A stretch of DNA of 37,722 bases, taken from NCBI RefSeq assembly GCF_002582035.1, contig NZ_NUQE01000035.1, positions 1-37,722 on the forward strand. The letters are read 5' to 3'. The first letter of the stretch is position 1; each line of letters begins with the position of its first letter. Both the position numbers and the translations under genes were made by a program. The notes below the pieces were generated by a model. That model saw only the letters and a list, made by a program, of their open reading frames with translations. It made no database searches and was not told the DNA's origin. Positions 16,990 through 25,943 of this stretch are shown in pieces. This DNA comes from Bacillus pseudomycoides (GTDB lineage Bacteria > Bacillota > Bacilli > Bacillales > Bacillaceae_G).

Positions 16990-18489
16990 ATGGCGGTATT
17001 GCTGGCTCTTATTCCGATTGTAATGATTTTTATTTGTTTATTTGTATTCAAGCAAACATCGCTTAAAGCTTCATTAATTTCTTACGGTGTATGTATTGGA
17101 ATCGTTTTATTAACACCGGCGTTTCGATTGCAAATTGGAGAGGTTATTCATGCAACAATTAAAGGCGGTTTAATTTGTTTTATCGTTGGATATGTTTTAT
17201 TTTTCGGCATTTTTTTATTTCATCTCATGAATAAAATGGGGTATATCGATCGAGTTGCTCGCTTTATGGAACATGTTACACATGATCGTTTATTGCAAAT
17301 GCTCCTAATGTGTTTTGGAATTTGTCCTCTTATTGAATCAGTAAGCGGCTTTGGAATTGGTTTCATGGTGGCTGCTCCTATTTTTATTTCTCTTGGTTAT
17401 AAGCCGTTCCAAGCGGTTTTACTTTCATTTATCGGTTTATTAGCAAGCTCATGGGGAGCGATGGCAACTGGAACAATTATTGGAGCAGGGCTTATTGGTA
17501 TGCCTTTAGTACAACTTGGCTCTGGTACAGCACTATTAAGTATTCCAATATTTTTATATTTTATCATGCTTTCTTTATATATAGTTGGTGGCTGGTCCGC
17601 AGTCGTACAGAAATGGAAAGAAGCAACGGGATTCTTTCTGTTATTCTCGTTATCTATTTATTTGTCTAATGTATATGTGAGCGTTGAACTAGCTGGGATT
17701 TTAAGCGCAATTGTAACGATAACATTTGGATTTATCATCATTAAAATGACGGCAAGGCAACAGAAGGAAGTGTACTCAGAACATGCTGCTACTCAGCAGA
17801 AGGAAGTTTCTATTGTAAAGATTATTAGCCCGTATTTATTTTTAACAGCTTGTATCTTGCTCTCTCGCTTAGTTCCATCGTTTCATAGTATGTTGCAATC
17901 ATATGCTGTTATTAACCTACCATCTTACTCTTATAAACTTGAATTATTGTATTCACCAGGGTTCTGGCTTGGAGTTACATGTTTATTTACCATCATTTTC
18001 TTCCGTATTCCTTCTATTATAATAAGGCAGTCATTGTTCCAAACAGTGAAACAATGGATCCCATTTGCGATTACAACGACAATGTTTATTGCCATTTCGG
18101 AACTAATGGGTGCATCAGGTATGCATACATTATTAGCGGAAGCTGCTGGTCATATATTTGGAATGATGTTTGTTTTCGTTGCACCATTTATCGGTGGTAT
18201 TGGTGGTTTTTTAACGGGAAGTAATGCCGGATCAAACGCCATGTTTATTAAATTACAAATGCAAACGGCACAAAATGTAGGACTTCCGTGGCAATTCGTC
18301 ACAACAGTGCAAAATACAAGTTCGTCTGTTGCAACGATTGCTTGCCCGTCGCGAATTACACTTGGTGCATATTTATGTAACATTCCATTTCAGGAAAATG
18401 AATTGCTGAAGAAGACGACGTTTATGATTTTGGGGGCGGTGTTGATTGTGGCGATAGAAGTGTTTTTTTTGTATATGTTCACTTATTGA
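16990..18489 (+). CDS. lctP: L-lactate permease (LctP family)
   Basis: A 499-residue permease with 12 or more hydrophobic segments. Family landmarks are CFGICPLIESVSGFGIGFMVAAPIFISLGYKP, ASSWGAMATGTIIGAGLIGMPL, FIGGIGGFLTGSNAGSNAMFIKLQ and VQNTSSSVATIACPSRITLGA. It exchanges or co-transports lactate with protons. The ATG at 16990 follows GAGAAAAGAGATG; the upstream extension of the frame (from 16897) covers the promoter and is not coding. It is a single gene, not linked to an lld operon here. Confidence 0.88.
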   Translation: MAVLLALIPIVMIFICLFVFKQTSLKASLISYGVCIGIVLLTPAFRLQIGEVIHATIKGGLICFIVGYVLFFGIFLFHLMNKMGYIDRVARFMEHVTHDRLLQMLLMCFGICPLIESVSGFGIGFMVAAPIFISLGYKPFQAVLLSFIGLLASSWGAMATGTIIGAGLIGMPLVQLGSGTALLSIPIFLYFIMLSLYIVGGWSAVVQKWKEATGFFLLFSLSIYLSNVYVSVELAGILSAIVTITFGFIIIKMTARQQKEVYSEHAATQQKEVSIVKIISPYLFLTACILLSRLVPSFHSMLQSYAVINLPSYSYKLELLYSPGFWLGVTCLFTIIFFRIPSIIIRQSLFQTVKQWIPFAITTTMFIAISELMGASGMHTLLAEAAGHIFGMMFVFVAPFIGGIGGFLTGSNAGSNAMFIKLQMQTAQNVGLPWQFVTTVQNTSSSVATIACPSRITLGAYLCNIPFQENELLKKTTFMILGAVLIVAIEVFFLYMFTY

Positions 18490-18519
18490 CTTTTTTATAC
18501 ATTTTATAAATTTCTAGAA

Positions 18520-18560
18520 TCAAAAAACAGTTCATTTCGTTTAGAATGAGCTGTTTTTTC
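18520..18560 (+). terminator. Terminator after the lactate permease gene
   Basis: AAAAAACAGTTCATT pairs with AATGAGCTGTTTTTT (one G-U pair) around 18523-18558, with A and T runs on both sides. Confidence 0.8.
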
Positions 18561-18713
18561 TGTGTAAAAAGATGAAGTTTGAAGATATCTAGGTTCAGCA
18601 TTTGCGCTCTTTTTATTTCAAGTGTCATTTTCTCAAAATCGGTATGTTTCTTCCTATATTACATATATTGAATGTGTAACAATCTGTAAAAATATCATGA
18701 GTAGGGAGAGGAT

Positions 18714-19523
18714 ATGGTGAAATGTAACTCATGTCATGCTGAAAACGGAAGCGGTGCTAAATTTTGTGGGAGCTGTGGAAAACCATTGGAGCAAACAGCA
18801 GGAGAAGGGACTGCACACATATATGAGGCGGTGCCGGCTCAAGAACAGAAACCCAATGAAAAAGTAGAGCGAGCAAAGCAATTCGCAAGCAATTATTTTA
18901 CTTTTTTTAAACACGTGTTAAAATCGCCTGCCACGGTATTGAAAAATGGAAATGTTGAAGTAAGAAACGGGATTACAAGTCTTGTTTTAATATGTTTTTT
19001 CATTGCGTGCATTTTTTATAAAATGGTGAGTTCCACTATATTTATGGCAACAGGGTTTATAGAGAAAATAGGCGGCAATGGATCGGATCATTCATTTAAG
19101 CCAGAAGTGAAGGCTTCACTTTTGGGGGAATCATTTAAGATGTTTTTATTTTTGTTGTTTTTATTTTTGATTATTGGAGCCATCATTTTTTTATGCGGGA
19201 AACTTATGAAATCCCCTTATTCTTTTACAGAAGTGCTAGGTGTGTGGGGAACTATATCAACACCTATTGTTGGCTTGCTGCTACTGACATTTTTATTTAG
19301 CTTTATGGAGATTTTTCTAACCCTTCTTGTTTTAGGATTAGCGATGATATGTATAAATGCGGCTATTATCGTATCGATAGTCAAGTTTGATAATGGTGGA
19401 TTAGATCCTGTATATACGCTAGTTATCTCAAATATTTTAATTTCTATTGCTAGTTATATTGTTCTATTTTCTTATTTAAGAACGATCTTAAGTGCAGCGT
19501 TGGGAAGCCTAATAGATTTCTAA
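18714..19523 (+). CDS. Zinc-ribbon membrane protein (Yip1-like)
   Basis: A 269-residue protein. It begins with a zinc ribbon, CNSCHAENGSGAKFCGSCG (two CxxC knuckles, residues 4-23), followed by a hydrophilic linker and four to five hydrophobic segments from about residue 80 onward (for example MFLFLLFLFLIIGAIIFLCGKLM), laid out like Yip1/YIP1-domain proteins. The role is unknown. GGGAGAGG precedes the ATG. It is 28 bases upstream of a second zinc-ribbon gene, probably co-transcribed. Confidence 0.75.
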   Translation: MVKCNSCHAENGSGAKFCGSCGKPLEQTAGEGTAHIYEAVPAQEQKPNEKVERAKQFASNYFTFFKHVLKSPATVLKNGNVEVRNGITSLVLICFFIACIFYKMVSSTIFMATGFIEKIGGNGSDHSFKPEVKASLLGESFKMFLFLLFLFLIIGAIIFLCGKLMKSPYSFTEVLGVWGTISTPIVGLLLLTFLFSFMEIFLTLLVLGLAMICINAAIIVSIVKFDNGGLDPVYTLVISNILISIASYIVLFSYLRTILSAALGSLIDF

Positions 19524-19551
19524 TAAAAATATAGATAAGGAAGGTAAATAG

Positions 19552-21018
19552 ATGAAATTTTGTACAAATTGCGGTGCAAAATTGGAAGAAAGTCAACGTT
19601 TTTGTCAAAAGTGCGGTATGGAATGGAGAAATGAAGTACAGCAATCTTCGATAAAAAGGGAAGAATACAGAGCGGCAGAACAAAAAATGAGTAAAACGAA
19701 GAAGGTTTGGTTATCTATCGCTTCTGTATGTATTCTTTTGGCGATAGGCGCATATATATACGGCTTAAAATATTATTCAGCAGAAGCACAAATCAATAGA
19801 ATCATAACTATTATACAAGAAGGAAATACTGAAAAAATGGTAGATGTGGTAACGACGGATGATCCGCAATTGAAAATTGATGAAAATGCCGTAAAATCAT
19901 TATTTGCTTATATAAAAGAAAATCCTTCTTATGTAAGTGACTTAAAAGATGCCATGTTGCAAGGAATGCAGCAAAATCAGAAAGAAGCGGTAAATCCTGA
20001 GGCAGCATATACATCAGATTTTATTTTAGCGAAAGAGGGAAAAGTGTTCTTTTTATTTGACCAATATAAATTACGAGCAAAATCTTACTATGTAACGATT
20101 TTGACTGATGAAAAAGATGTAACGCTGAAAACGGAAGAGAAGAAGTTAGGAAAGTCAAATGAGAAAAAATATGAAAAACAATTCGGCCCTTTTTTTCCTG
20201 GCGCGCAGAAATTCACAGCGGAATTTAAAAGCGATTATGTAACTTTAAAGAAAGAACAAAAAGTAGCTCTCATCGATAGCGAACAGCAAAATGTTACAGT
20301 AGATCTTTCGTTAAATGGACATTACATTGAAATTGATACAAATGAAGCGGGGGCCCAATTATTTGCCAACAATAAACCGGTCATAACTATAAATGGCGAT
20401 TATGCGAAATGGGGACCGGTTGCAACGGATGGCAGCATTGAAATTTATTTAGAGAAAAGCGATTCTGGTATTGTGAAGCGAACAAAAGTGGAGAAGATAA
20501 CAGAGGATCGTTATTATACGCTAAATTTTAAAAAGGAAGCAGTAACAGAGAATGACTCATCAAATACAGAATCTAAACAATCGGGAACGAATAGTCCTGC
20601 TTCGCCTGAACAGTCAAAGACTGAGACCGCTAAACCGAATGTTACAAACGAGAGCATGCAGACGTTTATGGAGCGGCATCATCAAGCGTGGATTGAAGCG
20701 ATTCAATATAAAAACTTTTCCATTCTTGAGCCGCATTTGGAATCTGATTCTCCATCCTATAAAGATGCGAAAGATTACATTGCGTATTTGAATAAGGAAG
20801 GGATAACAGAAGAGTTAGGAGTTGTAAAAGTAGAGAAAATGGAACAGTTGGCAGAAGGGAAATTTGCAGTCACTGTATATGAGGAATTCATGATTTTTAA
20901 ACCGGATAAAAAAGTATTTAAAACATTCCGAGCAAAATATATAGTAAAAGTGAAGGATGGAAACTATATGTTATCGTCGACGCTTGAGAATAAAGAGCTA
21001 TCAGCGAAGGAGATGTAG
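19552..21018 (+). CDS. TcaA-like zinc-ribbon, single-pass membrane protein
   Basis: The 488-residue protein starts with a zinc ribbon (FCTNCGAKLEESQRFCQKCG), then one membrane segment at about 57-78 (VWLSIASVCILLAIGAYIYG), and a long extracellular part. The last ~115 residues (MQTFMERHHQAWIEAIQYKNF to MLSSTLENKEL) resemble the NTF2-like domain of TcaA, a cell-envelope protein linked to glycopeptide susceptibility in staphylococci. The linker before it is Ser/Thr/Asn rich (residues ~335-365). The role here is inferred only from architecture. Confidence 0.75.
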   Translation: MKFCTNCGAKLEESQRFCQKCGMEWRNEVQQSSIKREEYRAAEQKMSKTKKVWLSIASVCILLAIGAYIYGLKYYSAEAQINRIITIIQEGNTEKMVDVVTTDDPQLKIDENAVKSLFAYIKENPSYVSDLKDAMLQGMQQNQKEAVNPEAAYTSDFILAKEGKVFFLFDQYKLRAKSYYVTILTDEKDVTLKTEEKKLGKSNEKKYEKQFGPFFPGAQKFTAEFKSDYVTLKKEQKVALIDSEQQNVTVDLSLNGHYIEIDTNEAGAQLFANNKPVITINGDYAKWGPVATDGSIEIYLEKSDSGIVKRTKVEKITEDRYYTLNFKKEAVTENDSSNTESKQSGTNSPASPEQSKTETAKPNVTNESMQTFMERHHQAWIEAIQYKNFSILEPHLESDSPSYKDAKDYIAYLNKEGITEELGVVKVEKMEQLAEGKFAVTVYEEFMIFKPDKKVFKTFRAKYIVKVKDGNYMLSSTLENKELSAKEM

Positions 21019-21024
21019 AGAATG

Positions 21025-21055
21025 AGCGCTTCATTTACAGGTGAAGCGCTTTTGT
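21025..21055 (+). terminator. Terminator of the zinc-ribbon pair
   Basis: AGCGCTTCA and TGAAGCGCT form a perfect 9-bp stem around a short loop, followed by TTTTG, a few bases past the stop of the TcaA-like gene. Confidence 0.8.
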
Positions 21056-21132
21056 ATGGTAATCAATATGCATAAAACGTGTCAAAAAAACCGGACAATA
21101 AATAAGAAAGCAGTATAGAAGGAGTGAATGAG

Positions 21133-22467
21133 ATGAAATATGTAATTATCGGCGGCGATGCGGCTGGGATGAGCGCAGCAATGCAAATTGTCCGTAATGA
21201 CCAAGAAGCAAGTGTAATAACTTTAGAAAAAGGTGACATATATTCGTATGCGCAGTGCGGTCTTCCTTATGCAATCAGCGGAGTTATTGAGTCTACTGAA
21301 AAACTAATTGCCAGGGACGTTGATATATTTAGGAACAAATATCATATTGATGCCAAGGTGTATCATGAAGTTACACGTATAGATCCATCGACTAAAAAAG
21401 TGCACGGCATACATACGCAAACATTACAACCATTCGAATACGAATATGATCGTTTACTAATTGCAACGGGAGTGCATCCGATTATGCCGGACTGGAGAGG
21501 GAGTAAACTGCAAGGAGTTCATGTATTAAAAACGATTCCAGATGCAAAGCGAATTATGGAGACACTTCATAATCAGAAAGTTGAACATGTTACTATAATT
21601 GGCGGCGGGGCAATCGGTCTCGAAATAGCAGAAACATTTGTTGAACTCGGTAAAAAAGTACGTATGATTGAGAGGAATCAACATGTAGGTACTGTTTTTG
21701 ATGAGGATATGGCAGCATATATTCATGAAGAAGCAAAAAAACATAACATTGAGATACTTACAAATGAAAATGTAAAATCGTTTCAAGGAAAAGAGTATAT
21801 TGAATCTGTGGAAACAGATAAAGGAACGTACAAAACAGATCTTGTTTTAGTATCAGTTGGAGTCAAACCGAACACTGATTTTCTAGAAGGAACAGAGATA
21901 ATCAAACACCAAAAAGGCGCTATCCAAGTTAATGCTTATATGCAAACAAATATAGAGGACATTTATGCAGCAGGAGACTGTGCTACGCAGTACCACATTA
22001 TAAAAGAGAAACATGATCATATTCCGCTTGGAACAACAGCAAACAAACAAGGGCGAATTGCAGGATTGAATATGGTTAATAAACGAAGAGCGTTTAAAGG
22101 GATTGTCGGGACAGCGGTTATGAAATTTATGGATATCACATTAGGACGAACGGGTTTGAATGAAAAAGAAGCGAAACAATTACAAGTACCATATGAAATT
22201 GTAAAAATTGATGCGACAAATATAGCGGGGTATTATCCAAGTAAGAAATCACTGCACGTGAAATTATTATATCGAACAGACACAAAGCAGTTGTTAGGCG
22301 GACAAATCATAGGGGAGCAGGGCGTGGATAAAAGACTAGATGTACTTGCGATGGCACTGTTCCATAAAATGACGATTCATGATTTAGAAGATGTAGACTT
22401 AAGTTACTCTCCTCCTTACAACAGTGTATGGGATCCGTTGCAACAAGCAGCAAGAAGGGTAGAATAA
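21133..22467 (+). CDS. cdr: Coenzyme A-disulfide reductase
   Basis: A 444-residue FAD/NAD(P)H-dependent single-cysteine disulfide reductase. Visible are the FAD motif [12 protein letters not shown], the redox Cys42 in [14 protein letters not shown], the NAD(P) motif [16 protein letters not shown], the second FAD block [10 protein letters not shown], and the C-terminal [16 protein letters not shown] whose Tyr contributes to the partner active site. Length and Cys42 agree with the characterised B. anthracis enzyme, which keeps CoA thiol reduced in bacteria lacking glutathione. The ATG at 21133 has GGAG 8 bases upstream; the GTG at 21124 overlaps it. The gene ends with its own terminator. Confidence 0.9.
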   Translation: MKYVIIGGDAAGMSAAMQIVRNDQEASVITLEKGDIYSYAQCGLPYAISGVIESTEKLIARDVDIFRNKYHIDAKVYHEVTRIDPSTKKVHGIHTQTLQPFEYEYDRLLIATGVHPIMPDWRGSKLQGVHVLKTIPDAKRIMETLHNQKVEHVTIIGGGAIGLEIAETFVELGKKVRMIERNQHVGTVFDEDMAAYIHEEAKKHNIEILTNENVKSFQGKEYIESVETDKGTYKTDLVLVSVGVKPNTDFLEGTEIIKHQKGAIQVNAYMQTNIEDIYAAGDCATQYHIIKEKHDHIPLGTTANKQGRIAGLNMVNKRRAFKGIVGTAVMKFMDITLGRTGLNEKEAKQLQVPYEIVKIDATNIAGYYPSKKSLHVKLLYRTDTKQLLGGQIIGEQGVDKRLDVLAMALFHKMTIHDLEDVDLSYSPPYNSVWDPLQQAARRVE

Positions 22468-22498
22468 AGCATCTCTTTTTTCAAGAGATGCTTTATTT
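22466..22498 (+). terminator. Bidirectional terminator between cdr and the HEXXH gene
   Basis: AAAGCATCTCTT pairs with AAGAGATGCTTT (22483-22494) around TTTTC. It overlaps the cdr stop and lies at the 3' end of the convergent membrane-protease-like gene. Confidence 0.8.
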
Positions 22499-22501
22499 AG
22501 A

Positions 22502-23323
22502 TTACCGTTTTATTCGGTACAGGATATAACTTATCGCTACAGTAATGCATGAAAATAAAATAGCGATGCTAGAAAAAGCAAGGAAGTAAGCATTATACTT
22601 CGCTATATTTGCGATAATTGTATGACTATCAAAATGAAAAATGCCTCCTATAATATTGAAGAGAAATAGGAACAAGAAGATCGTGATAAGTCCATTTAAT
22701 GCACCTTGTATATCAGGCTTACTTAAGGCAATATGCGTAGAGATGCAAATTGCTAGGATAAGAAATATCCAAAAATAAGGATTTAATAGATTACTAATAG
22801 TAAAAATGCTTTTCAATAATAGCATTGAAGATAAAACAGTGTGTTTTATCATATCACTCATGGCGCTGTTTGGCTGAATATTTGCTGCAATATCATTCAT
22901 AAATACCGAGTATGAGTGAGGGATAAGACAATACATTAAACCAATTAGCGCTGCAATCCCTGAAAAAATAGGAGCAATGCCGATAAAGAAATTCCCTATT
23001 TTTTGATATATACTTTTAGGGTTATATTCGTGCTGCACATATCCTAAATATCCGTTACTTGTATTCGTTGGAAACCACTGAATATTTATGATTTTATGCC
23101 GAAATAAGAGACACATAAATGCATGTCCAAACTCATGAATGGGTGTGCCAATCCATGAGGTCAAGAGGAATCCGTTTCTTCCGAAAGCCCTTGTCCAATA
23201 TACTCGCGAACGATTTTCTAAATATCCTAATACAAATCCAACTAAAATAATATATCCTACTAACGAAGCTAACTGTATAAAGGTTGTAATAAGCGTAGTA
23301 AAAAAGAAGTTTCCTAATTCCAT
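22502..23323 (-). CDS. Integral membrane protein with HEXXH motif (M50-like)
   Basis: A 273-residue protein with about seven hydrophobic segments. Residues 63-67 read HEFGH (in SWIGTPIHEFGHAFMCLLFRHKI) at the end of a hydrophobic stretch, the zinc-binding arrangement of site-2-protease-like (M50) peptidases. The usual second metal motif with a DG is not evident; NPYFWIFL near residue 185 is the nearest candidate, so it could be a degenerate or atypical member. AAGGTGA precedes the ATG. Substrate unknown; a bcr1 copy lies 24 bases upstream of the start. Confidence 0.6.
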   Translation of the reverse strand: MELGNFFFTTLITTFIQLASLVGYIILVGFVLGYLENRSRVYWTRAFGRNGFLLTSWIGTPIHEFGHAFMCLLFRHKIINIQWFPTNTSNGYLGYVQHEYNPKSIYQKIGNFFIGIAPIFSGIAALIGLMYCLIPHSYSVFMNDIAANIQPNSAMSDMIKHTVLSSMLLLKSIFTISNLLNPYFWIFLILAICISTHIALSKPDIQGALNGLITIFLFLFLFNIIGGIFHFDSHTIIANIAKYNAYFLAFSSIAILFSCITVAISYILYRIKR

Positions 23324-23347
23324 TTTGTCACCTTGTTTGTGTGTAAT

Positions 23348-23500
23348 TTTATCCCGCTATTCGCGGGCAGTAAGACCCCCACCTCAAGATTAAGAGAATA
23401 TGAAGAAGAAAGGTGGGGGTCAACTGCCCGTAAAAGCCCGATTGGTTCAACTAACCATCAGTGGGATGAAAAACCCCCACTGATGGAAGTTTCACTTTAT
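23348..23500 (+). mobile_element. bcr1 element, complete copy D
   Basis: A 153-bp copy with perfect TTTAT at both ends (23348-23352 and 23496-23500). The left hairpin CCCGC-TATTC-GCGGG, the central GACCCCCACCTC / AGGTGGGGGTC stem, the linker CCCGATTGGTTCAACTAACC and the terminal hairpin (CCATCAGTGGG / CCCACTGATGG) are all intact; it is the best-preserved copy in the window. Confidence 0.88.
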
Positions 23501-23533
23501 AAATAGTAGATTACATGAGTTCCTTAGCATTAG

Positions 23534-23686
<153 letters not shown>

Positions 23687-23917
23687 CATTTCTTTCAGGA
23701 GTGCTATTTTTTATATGAAAAATGTATGATATAATATTTAACCTTAGAAAATATTGCGCTTGTCTATTATATGTTCATATCGTTTTTTTTTTTGAGTAAA
23801 TAAGAAACACGCTGAATGATAGACGCTAAGAATAGGATGTCGTAAATATATGAATAAAAATCTTATGATGATGTAAATACATATAAGCTAGTAATGAATG
23901 ACGCAGGAGGATAAAAA

Positions 23918-24328
23918 ATGGCACTAAATATGAAAACATTAGAAGAATGGATTGCTGAATCGAATGTAAGACACGAGGAGGATCTTGGAGAAGTCGTTCA
24001 AGAGATGAAGGAATTATGTGTTTCTATTGACATATCTACATTAATTTATACAAAATATGTATTTTGTTTTGGGAAAAAAGCAGAAGTATTCTTCTTTTTC
24101 CAAGACCATGTTGTTGTTGGACAGATGAAAGAAGATTATATTCACGTTGAAAAGTTAAAATATCAGGATATTATTAATATAGATTTGAAAACAAATGCCA
24201 AAAATACAACGTTACATATAGCATTTGCTAATGGGAATTCTCTTATGTTAGATAGTTTAAATGATAATTGCGGAGCGAAGAATTGGTTATTCGCAAGACA
24301 GATTAAGAGTATTTTTAAAGTGATTTAG
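23918..24328 (+). CDS. Unrecognised 136-residue protein
   Basis: A clear start (AGGAGG, 7 bases, ATG). The product is soluble, with an N-terminal helical stretch (MKTLEEWIAESNVRHEEDLGEVVQEMKEL) and a beta-rich C-terminal part (VFFFFQDHVVVGQMKEDYIHVEKLKYQDIINIDL ... LHIAFANGNSLML) that has the look of a PH-like/YokE-like small beta-barrel. I do not recognise a family with certainty. It is monocistronic, with a long hairpin at its stop codon. Confidence 0.65.
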   Translation: MALNMKTLEEWIAESNVRHEEDLGEVVQEMKELCVSIDISTLIYTKYVFCFGKKAEVFFFFQDHVVVGQMKEDYIHVEKLKYQDIINIDLKTNAKNTTLHIAFANGNSLMLDSLNDNCGAKNWLFARQIKSIFKVI

Positions 24329-24369
24329 TAGTGAAAAGCAGGCCTTGTAAGGTCTGCTTTTCACTACTA
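24326..24369. repeat. Long hairpin overlapping the stop codon of the 136-residue protein gene
   Basis: A 19-bp inverted repeat (24326-24344 with 24351-24369, one mismatch, 6-base loop) begins with the TAG stop. There is no T-run on either side, so it is an imperfect terminator at best and may instead protect the mRNA end. Confidence 0.75.
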
Positions 24370-24540
24370 GCTATTACACGAAGGCAACCTTTTTCTTCGG
24401 GAAATTTCAGGTGATGAAATCCGGTGCTTTCCAATAAAACTTCTAATTTTTTTTCGTTTTCTATTTATGCATATGATAATTGATTTTAAAGACTTCAGCC
24501 ACAATCATAAAGGAGTCATTACTGATATGTTTTTATAAGA

Positions 24541-24576
24541 AAAAGGCTGTATGAAAATTTCATACAGCCTTTTATT
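24541..24576 (-). terminator. Terminator of odhAB
   Basis: AAAAGGCTGTATGAAA pairs with TTTCATACAGCCTTTT with flanking A/T runs, 15 bases beyond the odhB stop on the minus strand. Confidence 0.85.
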
Positions 24577-24590
24577 ATTGCGAAAGTCTA

Positions 24591-25838
24591 TCAACCTTCT
24601 AATAATAATGATTTTGGATCTTCAAGCATTTCTTTAACTGCAACAAGGAAGCTAACAGCCTCTTTTCCATCTACAATGCGGTGGTCATAAGATAGAGCAA
24701 GGTACATCATTGGACGGTTTTCCATACGCTCTGCATCAATTGCAACTGGTCTTACTTGGATTTTATGCATACCAAGAATACCTACTTGTGGGCTGTTTAG
24801 GATTGGTGTTGACATAAGGGAGCCGAACACGCCACCGTTTGTAATTGTAAATGTACCACCTTGTAGTTCTTTTAATGTAAGTTTGTTATCACGTGCTTTT
24901 TTACCTAGTTCGCGAATTTCGCTTTCGATTTCAGCGAAGTTCATTTGGTTTGCATCACGCACAACTGGAACAACTAATCCATCTGGAGCTGCTACTGCGA
25001 TTCCGATATCATAGAATTTTTTAATGATAAGCTCGTCACCTTGAATTTCAGCATTTAATAATGGGAATTGTTTTAATGCTGCTACAACTGCTTTTGTGAA
25101 GAATGACATAAAGCCAAGACGAACATCATGTTTTTTCTCGAATGAATCTTTACGTTCTTTACGTAATTCCATGATAGCAGTCATATCAACTTCGTTAAAT
25201 GTTGTTAACATTGCAGATGTTTGTTGAACTTCTACAAGACGTTTTGCAATTGTTTGACGGCGGCGGGACATTTTTACGCGCTCAACTGGTTTTTCAAACT
25301 CAGTAGTTGCAGCTGGTTTTGGACTTTGTTTTTCTTGTTTTGGTTGTTCTTTTGGCGCTGCAGCATGTGCTTGTACATCATGCGGTCTTACACGGCCAAG
25401 TGGATCAGTGCTGCGTACTTCATTTAAGTCGATTCCTAATTCACGTGCCATTTTTCTAGCCGCAGGTGATGCGATAGGGCGGTCCGTATTTGGAAGGCCT
25501 TGCATCGGTGCTTTATTTGGCGCCGCACTTGGAGCCTCAGCTTTTGGTGCTTCAGTAACTTCTTGTTTTGGCTCTGCTGGAGCAGGTGTACTTACTGCTG
25601 TTCCGTTTGCATCTAAAACTGCAATAACATCCCCAATTTCAACTGTATCTCCAGGTTCACCTAGTAGTTGTGATACAATACCTGAATCTTCTGCAATGAT
25701 TTCTACATTGACTTTATCCGTTTCAAGCTCAACAACGCTTGCGCCTTTCTCAACTTTGTCACCTACGTTGATAAGCCATTGTGAAATAGTTCCTTCTGTA
25801 ATAGATTCTGCAAGCTCAGGTACTTTAATTTCAATCAT
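24591..25838 (-). CDS. odhB: Dihydrolipoyl succinyltransferase, E2 of 2-oxoglutarate dehydrogenase
   Basis: The 415-residue E2 core. Order of parts: lipoyl domain (residues 1-75, lipoyl Lys42 in [13 protein letters not shown]), an Ala/Pro/Glu-rich linker, E3-binding domain (about 118-155, [21 protein letters not shown]), another linker, and the catalytic domain ending in SYDHRIVDG (His386, Asp390). The succinyl-type assignment rests on pairing with odhA. GGGGAGGACATTT precedes the ATG. It is the distal gene of the odhAB operon. Confidence 0.95.
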   Translation of the reverse strand: MIEIKVPELAESITEGTISQWLINVGDKVEKGASVVELETDKVNVEIIAEDSGIVSQLLGEPGDTVEIGDVIAVLDANGTAVSTPAPAEPKQEVTEAPKAEAPSAAPNKAPMQGLPNTDRPIASPAARKMARELGIDLNEVRSTDPLGRVRPHDVQAHAAAPKEQPKQEKQSPKPAATTEFEKPVERVKMSRRRQTIAKRLVEVQQTSAMLTTFNEVDMTAIMELRKERKDSFEKKHDVRLGFMSFFTKAVVAALKQFPLLNAEIQGDELIIKKFYDIGIAVAAPDGLVVPVVRDANQMNFAEIESEIRELGKKARDNKLTLKELQGGTFTITNGGVFGSLMSTPILNSPQVGILGMHKIQVRPVAIDAERMENRPMMYLALSYDHRIVDGKEAVSFLVAVKEMLEDPKSLLLEG

Positions 25839-25903
25839 TTTAAATGTCCTCCCCTATTTGCCTAACAATTGATTTAATATGTTTTGTAATAAGCTTCTCT
25901 AAA

Positions 25904-25932
25904 CATGAATGGGGGAACGCCCCCCATTCATG
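25904..25932 (-). other. Strong hairpin in the odhA-odhB intergenic gap
   Basis: CATGAATGGGGG (25904-25915) pairs perfectly with CCCCCATTCATG (25921-25932) around a 5-base loop. It sits 11 bases past the odhA stop, in the operon-internal gap of about 100 bases, with no T-run after it on the minus strand. It may protect the upstream message or partly attenuate odhB. Confidence 0.8.
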
Positions 25933-25943
25933 GGAATACTTTA

